The notes under the pieces were generated by a model, which had not been told where the DNA came from, did not search any database, and saw nothing but the letters and a program-made list of their open reading frames with translations. Both the position numbers and the translations under genes were made by a program. From contig CAMCXS010000001.1 in assembly GCA_945883495.1 (NCBI GenBank), positions 1-64,000 of the forward strand: a stretch of 64,000 nt of DNA, in the 5' to 3' direction. Below, one piece after another: positions 19,006 to 28,920 of this stretch (position 1 is its first letter; each line of letters opens with the position of its first letter). The stretch is from Akkermansia muciniphila (GTDB taxonomy: Bacteria; Verrucomicrobiota; Verrucomicrobiia; Verrucomicrobiales; DEV007).

Positions 19006-20751
19006 TCAGTGGATTTCTGGGTCAGGTGTTCGGGAGCCGTCGTTGTGCAGAAAGCGGAAGTCGCACCCGAGGTTCGACTGGGTCACTTCATCGGCGAAAA
19101 GTTTGCCATAGCCACGCGAAAAACGCGGTTCGGGAGCCTTCCAAGCCGCGCGACGCCGCGCTGCTTCCTCCTCGGTGACATCCCAATGAAGACGGCGGTT
19201 CGGCACGTCAAGCTCGATCCAATCCCCATCCTGGACCAACCCAAGAGGCCCACCGGCCGCCGCTTCCGGCGCCACGTGAAGCACGCAAGCACCGTAGCTC
19301 GTCCCGCTCATCCGGGCGTCGGAAATCCGCACCATGTCGCGCACCCCTTTCTCCAAAAGATACTTCGGCAGCGGCAATTGGCCCGACTCCGGCATCCCCG
19401 GGGCTCCCATGGGTCCACCATTCTGCATCACGATGACATGTTTCGGCGTCAGGCCGAGCGCGGGATCGTCGATCCGTGCTTTGATGTCCTGCAGATCCCG
19501 GAAGACCACGGCCGGCCCCCGATGCACCAGAAGGTGTGCCTCCGCCGCCGAAGGCTTGATGACGGCACCGTCCGGCGCCAAGTTCCCGCGCAAAATCGCC
19601 GTGCCGCCCTCGCCAAAGACGGGATTGTCCCAGGTGCGGATCACTTCCGCGTTCCAAACTTCCGCTCCTTCCAAGGTTTCCCCCAAGGTCATGCCGGAAA
19701 CTGTCGGGCAATCCAGGTGGAGCAAGTGCTTGATCCGGCTCAACAACCCCGGCAACCCGCCCGCATCAAAGAAATCCGCCATCACGAAGCGTCCCGATGG
19801 CTTGATGTCCGCCAAAACCCGGGTGCGACGCGAAATCTCATCGAACCGGTCCAGAGTCAACGAAACTCCTGCCCTTCCCGCCATCGCCAGCAAGTGGACG
19901 ATCGCATTCGTCGATCCACCCAGCGCCATGTCCGCCGTGATGGCATTATCGAAGGACTTTTCGGTCAAAAACCGGCTCGGCCGGACATCGTCCCAGACCA
20001 TGTCAACAATGCGCAGGCCGCATCGGGCCGCCATCCGGGCATGCGCCGCATGGAGGGCAGGAATCGAGGACGCCCCGGGCAAGGTCAATCCCAAGACATC
20101 AATCATGGCCGTCATCGTCGAGGCCGTCCCCATGGTCATGCAGTGCCCCGGACCGGCGGTGATGTGGTCCTCAAAACTGTTCCAGGCCTCGCACGAGAGG
20201 TTGCCCGCCTTCCGTTCCGCCCAAAAACGCCAAACATCGCTGCCGCTAGCCACCGCTTCCCCGTGCCAGCTGCTCCGGCCCATCGGCCCGCCCGGAAGAA
20301 AAATCACCGGGATATCGACCATTGTTGCCCCCATGATCAGCGCCGGCATCGTCTTGTCACACCCGCCCAGGAGCACCGCCCCGTCGATCGGATAACTCCG
20401 CAAAACCTCCTCGGTCTCCATCGCCAGGAAGTTGCGATAGGTCATCGCCGAGGGCTTCATGAAGGTCTCGCTCATCCCGAGCACCGGAACTTCCACGGGA
20501 ACGCCGCCCGCCTGCCAAACGCCACGCTTCACTTCGTCCGAGCGCTGCCGGAAGTGCGCATGACACGGGATGAGATCGCTCCAGGTGTTGAGGATCGCGA
20601 TCACCGGCTTGCCGGCGAACTCAGACGTGTTTAGCCCATTCTGCTTCAGCCGGGAGCGATGCCCAAACGCGCGCAAGTCATCGACTCCAAAGAATCGATG
20701 ACTTCGCAGCTCTTCAGGTTTCTTGCGCGGCGAGGGGGCGTCCATGGACAT
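19006..20751 (-). CDS. IlvD/Edd-family dehydratase, sugar-acid type
   Basis: This Fe-S dehydratase of about 581 aa has LLGGCDKTMPALIM (cluster Cys), AGPGHCMTMGTASTM (second cluster Cys) and ISDARMSGTSYG near the C-terminus. The N-terminal RKKPEELRSHRFFG resembles aldonate dehydratases (L-arabonate, D-xylonate) rather than branched-chain dihydroxyacid dehydratase. It probably converts an aldonate to a 2-keto-3-deoxy acid for the DapA-like enzyme encoded 5 bp downstream. I prefer ATG 20751, which has GGGA shortly upstream; ATG 20763 or 20745 and the longest start at 20793 are alternatives. Confidence 0.85.
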   Translation of the reverse strand: MSMDAPSPRKKPEELRSHRFFGVDDLRAFGHRSRLKQNGLNTSEFAGKPVIAILNTWSDLIPCHAHFRQRSDEVKRGVWQAGGVPVEVPVLGMSETFMKPSAMTYRNFLAMETEEVLRSYPIDGAVLLGGCDKTMPALIMGATMVDIPVIFLPGGPMGRSSWHGEAVASGSDVWRFWAERKAGNLSCEAWNSFEDHITAGPGHCMTMGTASTMTAMIDVLGLTLPGASSIPALHAAHARMAARCGLRIVDMVWDDVRPSRFLTEKSFDNAITADMALGGSTNAIVHLLAMAGRAGVSLTLDRFDEISRRTRVLADIKPSGRFVMADFFDAGGLPGLLSRIKHLLHLDCPTVSGMTLGETLEGAEVWNAEVIRTWDNPVFGEGGTAILRGNLAPDGAVIKPSAAEAHLLVHRGPAVVFRDLQDIKARIDDPALGLTPKHVIVMQNGGPMGAPGMPESGQLPLPKYLLEKGVRDMVRISDARMSGTSYGACVLHVAPEAAAGGPLGLVQDGDWIELDVPNRRLHWDVTEEEAARRRAAWKAPEPRFSRGYGKLFADEVTQSNLGCDFRFLHNDGSRTPDPEIH

Positions 20752-20819
20752 CGGTCCCGCCATGATGGCGTAAAGACCGCGCCCGGCAAGCACTCTTCGC
20801 AGTCAGACGCAGGAACGGG

Positions 20820-21560
20820 TCAGCTCTTGGCCGAGCTCTCTTTCTTGGAGACAGCTTTCGTCTCCTTGTCTTTCACCGCGACTTTCGGCTGTTTCTTCGG
20901 CTTCGACTCCTTCTCGGCGGCAGAGATCTCTTTGCGGATTTGGCGACTCCACTTGCGGAAAGAAGCGTCGGCGGCGCCCCATCGAGTCAGCCCTTGCCCG
21001 GGGTCCCACTTAGGCGACTGATTGCGATCGATCACCGCGAAATACTGCTCGCGAGTCCGGGAGTCGATTACTTCCGCCTGCATGGCCGCCGCGCTTGCCC
21101 CGGGAACAGTGCCCGTCGCAACCCCGATGGCTGTTGACACCGCCCCTGCATATGGAGCGTAGCCGGCCAAGAAAAGAGCAGGATTGCCTGGATGCAATTC
21201 CACCAGAGCGGTCCGCACCGTAAGCGTGCTGCTTCCGGGCCGATTGACCACGGTGTGGGACTTACTTAGTTCTTCCTTCAGTTCAGACTGGAATTGGGCT
21301 TTCAACGTCCCGATCTCTTCCGCGCTCGCTTGCCCCGTCGTGGCTTCACTTGCGATCACTCGCACCGGCTCGATGTAGACGCGCTCATTGGCATCCAGCT
21401 CCTCGACGTCGCCTCGGTAGACTTGAGCGTTGCTGAGCCCGGAGGCTTTCTCCAAACCATCGTAGGATGAGAGGAACTTCGCCCTGGAAGGAGCCGTGGT
21501 CTCGCAACTCATGAGAGCCCCCCCAGCAAGAGCCAGTGTGATAAGATTCGTAAATTTCAT
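20820..21560 (-). CDS. DUF3313-like lipoprotein
   Basis: ATG 21560 (MKFTNLITLALAGGALMSCET) gives a lipoprotein signal with lipobox LMSC; the frame extends further upstream without signal character. The 246-aa protein has a DUF3313-like body including SSYDGLEKASG, a later ELHPGNPALFLAGYAPYAGA stretch and a glycine/alanine-rich segment. The C-terminal tail of about 35 residues is Lys/Glu/Ser-rich and repetitive. It is probably anchored in a membrane facing the periplasm. Function unknown. Confidence 0.75.
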   Translation of the reverse strand: MKFTNLITLALAGGALMSCETTAPSRAKFLSSYDGLEKASGLSNAQVYRGDVEELDANERVYIEPVRVIASEATTGQASAEEIGTLKAQFQSELKEELSKSHTVVNRPGSSTLTVRTALVELHPGNPALFLAGYAPYAGAVSTAIGVATGTVPGASAAAMQAEVIDSRTREQYFAVIDRNQSPKWDPGQGLTRWGAADASFRKWSRQIRKEISAAEKESKPKKQPKVAVKDKETKAVSKKESSAKS

Positions 21561-21625
21561 AATTACAATATTTACCGGAAGCGGCAAACAATCAAGGAAT
21601 CTTATGTATCTCCCCGTACAAATTT

Positions 21626-22123
21626 TTAATTTCCGATGATTTCCAACAGCTCCACTTCAAACATCAGCGTCTGATTCGGCCCGATCTTCGGCGGAGAACC
21701 ACGCTCTCCATAGGCCAAGTGCGCCGGAATGCGGAACCGGTACTTCGAGCCCACCGGCATCAACTGCAGCCCTTCCGTCCAGCCCGGTATGACCTGCGTC
21801 AGCCCAAAAACCGCTGGCTCCCCACGTTGCACACTGCTGTCAAACACGGTGCCATCCGGCAAATACCCATGGTAATGCACCCGGACCGTGTCTTGCCTCC
21901 GAGGCTTTTGCCCCGTCCCCGCCCGCAACACGTGATACTCCAGACCCGACGCCGTGGTTCCCTTCGCGCCGGCCACCGCTGCTTGGGCGGCAGCTGGCTC
22001 CTCCCACTGAACGGGAGCGCCTGATTTCGAACCACCAGTTTGGCTGCAAGCCCAGAACAAACCCGCAACAGGCACGGTCAACAGAGAAACAAGGAAACGA
22101 CGAATTGGAGTCACGGGCGCCAT
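21626..22123 (-). CDS. FKBP-type peptidyl-prolyl isomerase, lipoprotein
   Basis: This 165-aa protein has a signal with lipobox-like FWACS near residue 26. One FKBP domain follows: [18 protein letters not shown], then [20 protein letters not shown], then [19 protein letters not shown]. Most active-site aromatic residues are present, so prolyl isomerase activity is likely, in the periplasm or at the outer membrane. It is divergent from the ompH/skp-like gene, another envelope folding factor, across a 135-bp gap. Confidence 0.9.
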   Translation of the reverse strand: MAPVTPIRRFLVSLLTVPVAGLFWACSQTGGSKSGAPVQWEEPAAAQAAVAGAKGTTASGLEYHVLRAGTGQKPRRQDTVRVHYHGYLPDGTVFDSSVQRGEPAVFGLTQVIPGWTEGLQLMPVGSKYRFRIPAHLAYGERGSPPKIGPNQTLMFEVELLEIIGN

Positions 22124-22258
22124 GCCTAGAGCAAGAGGACACGAAATGCGAGCCTCGTTCCAAAAAATTTGTCACTCAGCCGCTCAACGGTGATCTGTTT
22201 TACAAATCTCCTTGCAAACAGCCCTACTTCGAAAATCAGTCCCCCCCTTCTTGCTGAC

Positions 22259-22891
22259 ATGAACTTCATCTCCTTCAAACTTCTGCCGCTCTCGTTCCTC
22301 CTGGCCGCAGCCACCGGAATCTCCTCCGCTCAAGAACTCAAAGTAGGCGTCGTCGATTACGGCCGTATTCAACGCCACTACTACCGCACTGAGGTCGAGC
22401 GCAAGTCCCTCGAATTGCGCCGCGCCGAAGAAGAGAAAAAGCTGGAGAGTGAAGTCGCTGAGGCCCGCAAACTCCTCGAAGAGCAACAAGCCGCCCAGAA
22501 GACCCTCCAGGACCCAACCTTGAGTGACGACAAGAAAAAGGTCATCCTCCAGGACGCCGAAGGCCGCGCCCGCAAAATCAACGATCTCCAGCGCAAAGTC
22601 CTCGACCTCCAAAACGTCGCCAACAGCGAGTTGTCCCAGGAGGCGAATCGCGCCCAACTCGCTCTCCACCAGGAGATCTACGAAGCCGTCAACAAAGTCG
22701 CCGAAGCCAAAGGCATCGACCTCGTCCACAACCGCACCTTCGGCGTCAATGGCGTCCCTACCGTCGCCTACGCCAATACCAAGAAGATGGTCGATCTGAC
22801 CGACGACATTGTCGGCGAACTCAACAAAAACGCTCCCGCGGATTTCGCCGTGCCAGCCGACGCCAAAAAGGAAGGCGCCGCGAAGAAGTAA
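22259..22891 (+). CDS. OmpH/Skp-family periplasmic chaperone
   Basis: The start at ATG 22259 (MNFISFKLLPLSFLLAAATG) yields a signal peptide ending near SSAQ, then KVGVVDYGRIQRHYYRTEVE, the usual OmpH/Skp beginning. A long charged coiled coil follows (about residues 45-130) and a C-terminal globular strand region. Skp-type trimers hold unfolded outer-membrane proteins in the periplasm. At 210 aa it is slightly longer than E. coli Skp (161 aa). The gene converges on the NfeD-type protease gene with 18 bp between stops. Confidence 0.85.
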   Translation: MNFISFKLLPLSFLLAAATGISSAQELKVGVVDYGRIQRHYYRTEVERKSLELRRAEEEKKLESEVAEARKLLEEQQAAQKTLQDPTLSDDKKKVILQDAEGRARKINDLQRKVLDLQNVANSELSQEANRAQLALHQEIYEAVNKVAEAKGIDLVHNRTFGVNGVPTVAYANTKKMVDLTDDIVGELNKNAPADFAVPADAKKEGAAKK

Positions 22892-22909
22892 GGCACGATC
22901 GTCGCCTGG

Positions 22910-25027
22910 TCACACCGGGGGAATCGCCGTCACCATGACGCGATCCCCCAGCACCCGGCTCACCTTTACCGGCGTGCCCCGGCCGACGAACTCGCCGTTC
23001 GTGGTCACATCCAAAATCTCGGTTCCGAGCCGTGCCCGGCCGGTTGGCCGCAGATCGGTCACCGCCTCCCCTTCCGCATCCAGCAACGCTTCCGGAGGGA
23101 TCGATGTTCCCGAGGGGATCGCCGTTTCCAAAACCAACCGATGAAAGGCGTGCAACCCGGGCAAGAAGCGCATCACGGCGCCGATCAGCACAAGTGCCAG
23201 GACCATCCCGAGCGAAAGTGAAAAAGCTGGCAGCCCGAAAACTCCGGTCAGTCCCGGCGCGCCCTCGCCACCGCCCTTGAAATCGCCAAACGCGTCGCGA
23301 TCGACCATCGCGAACCCGAGCGCGGATACCATGAGCACCAGCCCTAGGATCCCCGCCAAGAAGGTTCCCGGGAAGAGAAAGAGGTCGATGATCACCAGCA
23401 CCAAGCCCAGCCCAAACACGAAGGCGGTCTCGTATCCGGCCATGTTCCCGGCCAGATAATTTCCGAAAAAGAACAGGCTGAAGACCAGCACCGCGATGAT
23501 TCCCGGCAGCCCAAACCCCGGCGTGTTCATCTCCGTGTAAGCCGCCGCCAACCCGATCGCGATAAGGATCGCCGAAGCCAGTTGCACCCACTGCGCGAAG
23601 GCCTCGAACGGGGACGGTTCCACCCGCAAGATTTCGCCGGACAGCCCTTCCCGCTCCACGATCTCGTCGATCGATCTCGCCATGCCTTTGGCCAAGAGCG
23701 GTTTTCCGTGAAACACCCGGGTCGCCTCCACGGCGTTTAAGTTCAGCACCTCGCCCTTCCGGCTAATGACCACGCCGTCGATCACCAACTCCGTCTCCGT
23801 CGTGACGAATGCCTCGGCCACGTCTGGATTATGCCCTTTGGCGATCGCCACGTTGCGCACTTCCGCCCGCGTCATCGCCTCGACCTTCTTGGCCATGTTC
23901 CCCGGCAAATCATCCCCGAGGCCGGTCACCACCAATGCCGAACCGATCGTGCTCGACGGGTACATATAGATATGGTCCGTGGCCAACGCGATCAATGAGC
24001 CGGCGGACTCCGCGTGCGTGTGGACGAAGGTAAACGTCGGAAATGAAAGATCCTGGAACGGCCGCAGAAGCTTCGATGTCTCCAGCGCGTAGCCACCAGG
24101 CGTGTCCATGTCCAAAATCAAGGCCACCGGTTTCTCCTGACGTGCCTTGTCCAGCACCCGCTCCATGAACTGAAAACGCGCTTTCGCCATCAGATCATCC
24201 CAGCCCACCTCGATCACAATGATCTTGCCCGCGTAGCTCTCCCGGTCTCGCTTCCCGGGAAAAGTTGGCCCCGGTCCCGGCTTCCTCGCCTCGCTCGCGG
24301 GAGGCGCGGCGGCAATCGTTTCCTTGGCCCAATCCTGTGCCTCGATCCTCAGCAAATCTCCCGGGAAAGCAGTTTCCAAGCTGTCCGCCACCACCGCCGC
24401 CAAACCTCGCTCCTTGGCCTCCGACGCCGTCAGGGTGACCACTTGCAACTGCGCGGGCGTCTCTGGCCCGCCGTCACGCGCCATGCCGACCATCGATTCC
24501 AACAATTCGGACGACCGCTTCTTCAGCGCCGCCACCCCACGGAGCCGGGCCCGCAAGACCGACAAGGTTTGCAGCGATGCCGGGTCGTCCACCTTCCCGG
24601 TCAACGCCGGAGCCGCGCCGCCAATCACCGCGCCGGGGTGCAAAGCAATGGTGTCGCATCCCAAGGCCAGCAACGCCCCCAGGCCCAGCGCCGAGGAGCG
24701 GACATAGGCATGCATCGGCACGGTGTAGGTGAGCATGTCGTCGAGCAGCAAGGTGGCGAACTGTGGATCGTAGCCCGACTGCGCGGAGACCTCGAACACC
24801 ACGGCCTGCGCCTGGGCCTCGTTCAGCTTCCGGACGTATTGGCGCAACGCCCGCAAGCGAACTCCGTCATTCAAGTCCTCGTGCCGCACCGTCAGCACCA
24901 CGGTGCGGTCCTTGAACTCGGTTGACTCCGAAGGCGCTTCTCCCGGTTTGAGTCCGAGTCCAAACACTCCCAAAACGATGAGAGCCAACGCCCGCGGACC
25001 GCGGACAGGGTTGGGAAAATCTGACAT
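22910..25027 (-). CDS. NfeD/ClpP-class membrane serine protease with duplicated protease domain
   Basis: This 705-aa protein has an N-terminal signal or anchor. A first ClpP-like domain (about 40-225) is followed by a second (about 268-450), four or more membrane segments (about 480-640), and a C-terminal OB-fold NfeD domain (about 650-705). The second domain has DMDTPGG and the nucleophile motif HAESAGSLIAL (S341). The aligned first-domain motif is ALGLGALLAL, with Gly115 where Ser should be, so it is probably inactive. NfeD proteases cut membrane-associated substrates and act with stomatin-like partners. No stomatin gene is adjacent. Confidence 0.85.
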   Translation of the reverse strand: MSDFPNPVRGPRALALIVLGVFGLGLKPGEAPSESTEFKDRTVVLTVRHEDLNDGVRLRALRQYVRKLNEAQAQAVVFEVSAQSGYDPQFATLLLDDMLTYTVPMHAYVRSSALGLGALLALGCDTIALHPGAVIGGAAPALTGKVDDPASLQTLSVLRARLRGVAALKKRSSELLESMVGMARDGGPETPAQLQVVTLTASEAKERGLAAVVADSLETAFPGDLLRIEAQDWAKETIAAAPPASEARKPGPGPTFPGKRDRESYAGKIIVIEVGWDDLMAKARFQFMERVLDKARQEKPVALILDMDTPGGYALETSKLLRPFQDLSFPTFTFVHTHAESAGSLIALATDHIYMYPSSTIGSALVVTGLGDDLPGNMAKKVEAMTRAEVRNVAIAKGHNPDVAEAFVTTETELVIDGVVISRKGEVLNLNAVEATRVFHGKPLLAKGMARSIDEIVEREGLSGEILRVEPSPFEAFAQWVQLASAILIAIGLAAAYTEMNTPGFGLPGIIAVLVFSLFFFGNYLAGNMAGYETAFVFGLGLVLVIIDLFLFPGTFLAGILGLVLMVSALGFAMVDRDAFGDFKGGGEGAPGLTGVFGLPAFSLSLGMVLALVLIGAVMRFLPGLHAFHRLVLETAIPSGTSIPPEALLDAEGEAVTDLRPTGRARLGTEILDVTTNGEFVGRGTPVKVSRVLGDRVMVTAIPPV

Positions 25028-25132
25028 AGGCAGAATCAGTTGCCGGATGGAGCTTTCGCCTGCACGTTGCCGCCCGGGGTTGCGGTCATCTTATCCCCGC
25101 TTGACGACCCGCGCAATGCCTCGCTCGATCTC

Positions 25133-26953
25133 ATGGCTTCCAAGGAACTGATCCGGAAGGTCGCCGAAGCGAATGACATCGTCAGCGTCATCGGCTCCTA
25201 TGTCCAACTCACCCGGGCCGGCTCCGAATTCCGCGCCCTGAGCCCGTTCACCACGGAGCGGACGCCTTCCTTTTACGTCATGCCTTCCAAGCAGGCGTTC
25301 TACTGCTTCTCCTCCCAGCAAGGTGGGGACATCTTCCGCTTCCTCCAACTCTACGAGAACCTCACCTTCCCCGAGGCCCTCAAGAAACTCGCCGACCGCG
25401 CCGGCATCCGCCTCGACGAAGAGGCCATCACCCCGGAGATGGCCGCCAAGGACCGGCATCGGCGCCACGTCCGCGCCCTCCAAGGCGCCGCTCGCGATTG
25501 GTTCCACCAACTCCTCCTCCGTTCCCCGGAAGCCGATCCCGCCCGCCAATACCTCAAAGGACGCGGCATCAACATTGAGGTCGCCAAGCGTTGGAAGCTC
25601 GGCTACGCCCCGGCCAACCGGCGATCCTTCTTCCAGTGGGCCCGGCAAAATAAGTTCAGCGACCAAGTCCTCATCGACGGCGGGCTCGCCCAACCTAAGA
25701 AAGACGGCACCGGCATCTACCCGCATTTCTCGCACCGCCTCATGTTCCCGATCAACAACGACTACGGGGAAACCGTCGCCTTCAGCGGCCGCGTTCTTTC
25801 CCCGGAGCAGACGGGCGGCAAATACGTCAATTCCCCGGAAACCCTCATCTTCGAGAAATCCAAGATGTTCTTCGGGCTCGATCGCAGCAAACAACCCATC
25901 CTCAAGGCCGGGCGCGCCATTCTCTGCGAGGGCCAGCTCGACCTCATCTCCGCCTTTGAAGCCGGGGTCACCAACATCGTGGCCCCGCTCGGCACCGCGT
26001 TCACCGATGGCCAAGCCCGCCTCTTGGCCCGTCAGACCAACGAAGTTCTCATCTGCTTCGATGCCGACCGCGCCGGCCAAAGCGCCACCGCCAAAGCGTT
26101 TGCGAAATTGGCGCCCGCCGGGATTTCCGTCCGCGTCGTCCCCATGCCCACGGGCGAGGACCCGGATTCCCTGATCCGCAAAGGCGGCGCCGACGCCTTC
26201 CGGCAAGTCGTCGAACAGGCGGAGGATTACTTCGATTTCCTGATCCGCATTCGCGGCGGCGCCTCGCCCAACGCCACCATCGCGCAACGGGTGGAACTCG
26301 CCTCCGATCTGGCCCGCCAAGCCGCCCTCGTGCCCGATCCCATTCTTCGCGGCGCGCTCCTGCAAAACCTCTCCACCCGTCTCGGCGTCCCGGTAGATCA
26401 ACTGGCCGCCGCCGTGCAGAAAGAGACGCAGGTGGCCCGCACCCGGCAGGCCGCCAAGTCGCAGGCCAAAAAAACGGTCGAAGCCCCCGGCAGTCACGTC
26501 ATGAAAACCTTCTGCCGCCTCCTCATCAGCTCGTCCTCCGCCCGCCAGTGGGTGCATGAGAACGCGGACCTGGCGCTGCTCAACGACATCGCGGACGCCG
26601 GCCTCGCCCGGTTGCTCTGGTCGGCGGACTTGGATCCCTCCGTCGCGTCTTCGATCTCCGCCTTCCTGGCGGAACTGCCGGAAGAACAGCAAAACGCCAT
26701 CGGCCGCCTCCTCGTCGAGCCCGGCCCCGCGAGCGAGGAAAATCTCGGACCCGAGGGGGAAGCAAATTTGGCAATGGCCTGCTGGGTGTCCTTGCGCCGC
26801 AAAAGCCTGGAAAACCGGATCGCCGAATGCGAAGGCCGTTTGGCCCGGGTTTCCGCCGACTCCACGGAAATCTTCGACCTCATGAACCTTTCCGTGACCC
26901 TGGAGAAGCAATTGCGCGAACTGCCCACGATCAGCGGACTCCCGAATGAATGA
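25133..26953 (+). CDS. dnaG: DNA primase with degenerate zinc ribbon
   Basis: The replication primase has a Toprim core (ILCEGQLDLISAFEAG; CFDADRAGQSA) and a helicase-binding C-terminal region. The start at ATG 25133 (MASKELIRKVAEANDIVSVI) gives 606 aa. The N-terminal CHC2 zinc-binding motif is altered. Where E. coli has CPFH and CFGC, this protein has SPFT (S37, T40) and CFSS (C58, S61), so three of four zinc ligands are missing while the surrounding fold (RTPSFYVMPSKQAFYCF) is kept. It is followed by rpoD, the classic macromolecular-synthesis pairing. Confidence 0.95.
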   Translation: MASKELIRKVAEANDIVSVIGSYVQLTRAGSEFRALSPFTTERTPSFYVMPSKQAFYCFSSQQGGDIFRFLQLYENLTFPEALKKLADRAGIRLDEEAITPEMAAKDRHRRHVRALQGAARDWFHQLLLRSPEADPARQYLKGRGINIEVAKRWKLGYAPANRRSFFQWARQNKFSDQVLIDGGLAQPKKDGTGIYPHFSHRLMFPINNDYGETVAFSGRVLSPEQTGGKYVNSPETLIFEKSKMFFGLDRSKQPILKAGRAILCEGQLDLISAFEAGVTNIVAPLGTAFTDGQARLLARQTNEVLICFDADRAGQSATAKAFAKLAPAGISVRVVPMPTGEDPDSLIRKGGADAFRQVVEQAEDYFDFLIRIRGGASPNATIAQRVELASDLARQAALVPDPILRGALLQNLSTRLGVPVDQLAAAVQKETQVARTRQAAKSQAKKTVEAPGSHVMKTFCRLLISSSSARQWVHENADLALLNDIADAGLARLLWSADLDPSVASSISAFLAELPEEQQNAIGRLLVEPGPASEENLGPEGEANLAMACWVSLRRKSLENRIAECEGRLARVSADSTEIFDLMNLSVTLEKQLRELPTISGLPNE

Positions 26954-27032
26954 ATCCGGCTCCAGATCCGACAGAATGGAAGACCCCCTGGGCTCGCCCT
27001 CACAAAAGCCTAGAAGTCAAAACAAGAAGCAG

Positions 27033-27061
27033 TTGACTGCCCCCGCGCCTCCCGGGATAGT
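27033..27061 (+). promoter_or_regulatory. Putative sigma-70-type promoter for rpoD
   Basis: TTGACT (27033-27038), a 17-bp spacer and GATAGT (27056-27061) match the -35/-10 layout, with 5/6 and 4/6 consensus bases. It lies about 80 bp before the rpoD ATG, in the 189-bp gap after dnaG, and could give rpoD its own transcript. Prediction from sequence only. Confidence 0.4.
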
Positions 27062-27142
27062 GCCTGGCCCCGGTCGCACGGGAAGGGGTGCTTCCGAGTT
27101 TCCTCAGTTTGTTAGTACCCCCCTTGTCCATTCGTGACTCTC

Positions 27143-28882
27143 ATGGCCCGTCGAGTCTCACCCAAACAGCCAGTCGAAGCCCGTTCCAACCCGGGCGTTG
27201 CTCTCGCCTCACCCAAGGAATCTTCTCCATCGCCAAAGGCTGCCAAGCCCGCAGTGATCGATCTGGATTCCTCCTCGTCCGTCTTCAGTGACGACATCAA
27301 TGGCGAAGAGATCCAGGCGCGCATTCGCGACCTGATCAAGCTCGCCAAAGAGCAGGAATATCTCACGTTCGACGACATCAATGAGGCCCTCCCCATTGGC
27401 GTCGTCAGCCCCGATGTCATCGACGAAATTCTGGAGCGCCTCCGCAGCATGGAGTTTGAAATCGTCGATGCCGCCGAGGTCGACGATTCCAAGCCCGAGG
27501 CCAAGCGCGAGGCCGCCGAACCGTCCGACGAGGAATCCGACGAGCCCCGCGAAGAGTCCAAACTGGAAACTCTGGACGATCCCGTCCGGATGTACTTGAA
27601 GCAGATGGGTCAAGTCCCCCTGCTCACTCGCGAGCAGGAGGTGGAAATCTCCAAGCGCATCGAAACTGCGGATTCCACCATTCTCCGCATCATTCACCGC
27701 TTCGGATTCGTCGCGGACGCTTACCTCGATCTCTCTTCCAAACTGGCGGAAGGCACCGAGCGGCTTGACCGTCTCGTGGTCGATAAGAAGCTCGACAGCC
27801 GGGAACGCTACATGAAGGCCCTTCCCAAATTGGTCGAGCAGCTCGCGGCGCAACGCGAAGATGTCTTGGCCATCCGCCGCCGAATCGGGCACTCGGAAGG
27901 CACCGATCGCGCCGCCGTGGAAGAGGAACTCAAGAAGGCGATGACCGCCCTCTCCCGCACCTACGCGAAGCTCCTGTTCCGCAGCAAAATCATCGAGGAA
28001 TTCGTCGCCTTGGCCGATGCCTGGAACGACCGGCTCCTCGCTTCCAACGGCGAGGTCAATCCCCAGGACTTCGTGAACTCCACCTGGATGACCGTCGAGG
28101 AATTCCGCGCCGCTCACTCGGACCTGACCCGATCCCTGGCCGACTCCCGCCAAGCCAAGGAAGAAATGGTCGAGGCCAACCTGCGCCTCGTCATTTCGAT
28201 CGCCAAGAAATACACCAACCGTGGCCTCTCCTTCCTCGACCTCATCCAAGAAGGAAACATGGGCCTCATGAAGGCCGTCGAGAAATTCGAGTATCGCCGC
28301 GGCTACAAGTTCTCCACCTACGCCACCTGGTGGATCCGCCAAGCCATCACCCGTTCGATCGCCGACCAGGCCCGCACCATCCGGATCCCGGTCCACATGA
28401 TCGAGACCATCAACAAGCTGATGCGGGTCCAAAAGCAACTCGTTCAGGAGTTTGGCCGCGAGCCCAGTGCCGACGAGATCGCCGACGAAATTCATCTCCC
28501 TGTCGAGCGCGTCCGTGCCGTCCTGAAAATGGCGCAACAGCCGATTTCCCTGCAGCAACCGGTCGGCGATGGCGATGACACCAACTTCGGCGACTTCATT
28601 GAGGACAAATCCGCGGGAGATCCCAGCGATGCGACCGCCTTCAATCTCCTCCGCGACAAAATCCGCGACGTCCTCGATACCTTGACGCCGCGCGAGCGCC
28701 AAGTCCTCGAACAACGCTTTGGCCTCGTCGATGGCTGCAGCCGCACCTTGGAAGAGGTCGGCAAGCAATTTCAAGTGACCCGCGAGCGCATCCGCCAAAT
28801 CGAGGCCAAAGCCCTCCGCAAAATGCGTCACCCCACGCGGATCCGGCAGCTCGAAGGCTTCATCGAACCACCGCGCTATTGA
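27143..28882 (+). CDS. rpoD: RNA polymerase primary sigma factor
   Basis: The primary sigma factor has region 1.1 ([20 protein letters not shown]), region 1.2 ([20 protein letters not shown]) and region 2 ([20 protein letters not shown]...[10 protein letters not shown]). Region 3 and region 4 ([35 protein letters not shown]) are also intact. I place the start at ATG 27143 (MARRVSPKQ), giving 579 aa, rather than the in-frame GTG at 27134. It lies 189 bp after dnaG. A REP-like hairpin follows directly after the stop and may also terminate transcription. Confidence 0.97.
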   Translation: MARRVSPKQPVEARSNPGVALASPKESSPSPKAAKPAVIDLDSSSSVFSDDINGEEIQARIRDLIKLAKEQEYLTFDDINEALPIGVVSPDVIDEILERLRSMEFEIVDAAEVDDSKPEAKREAAEPSDEESDEPREESKLETLDDPVRMYLKQMGQVPLLTREQEVEISKRIETADSTILRIIHRFGFVADAYLDLSSKLAEGTERLDRLVVDKKLDSRERYMKALPKLVEQLAAQREDVLAIRRRIGHSEGTDRAAVEEELKKAMTALSRTYAKLLFRSKIIEEFVALADAWNDRLLASNGEVNPQDFVNSTWMTVEEFRAAHSDLTRSLADSRQAKEEMVEANLRLVISIAKKYTNRGLSFLDLIQEGNMGLMKAVEKFEYRRGYKFSTYATWWIRQAITRSIADQARTIRIPVHMIETINKLMRVQKQLVQEFGREPSADEIADEIHLPVERVRAVLKMAQQPISLQQPVGDGDDTNFGDFIEDKSAGDPSDATAFNLLRDKIRDVLDTLTPRERQVLEQRFGLVDGCSRTLEEVGKQFQVTRERIRQIEAKALRKMRHPTRIRQLEGFIEPPRY

Positions 28883-28883
28883 G

Positions 28884-28904
28884 GTAGTGCGGACTTCAGT
28901 CCGC
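28884..28904 (+). repeat. REP-like element, GTAG-headed hairpin
   Basis: GTAG (28884-28887) and one base precede the perfect hairpin GCGGACT-TC-AGTCCGC (28889-28904), immediately after the rpoD stop. The GTAG foot plus a short GC-rich stem is the hallmark of REP sequences mobilised by RAYT (TnpA_REP) transposases. It may double as the rpoD terminator. Confidence 0.55.
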
Positions 28905-28920
28905 GATTTCCACTTCAACT

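Noticed and set aside
25091-26911. 606-aa minus-strand ORF opposite dnaG
   Set aside because: It is an antisense shadow with Gly/Glu/Ala-biased, motif-free sequence; dnaG on the plus strand is unambiguous.
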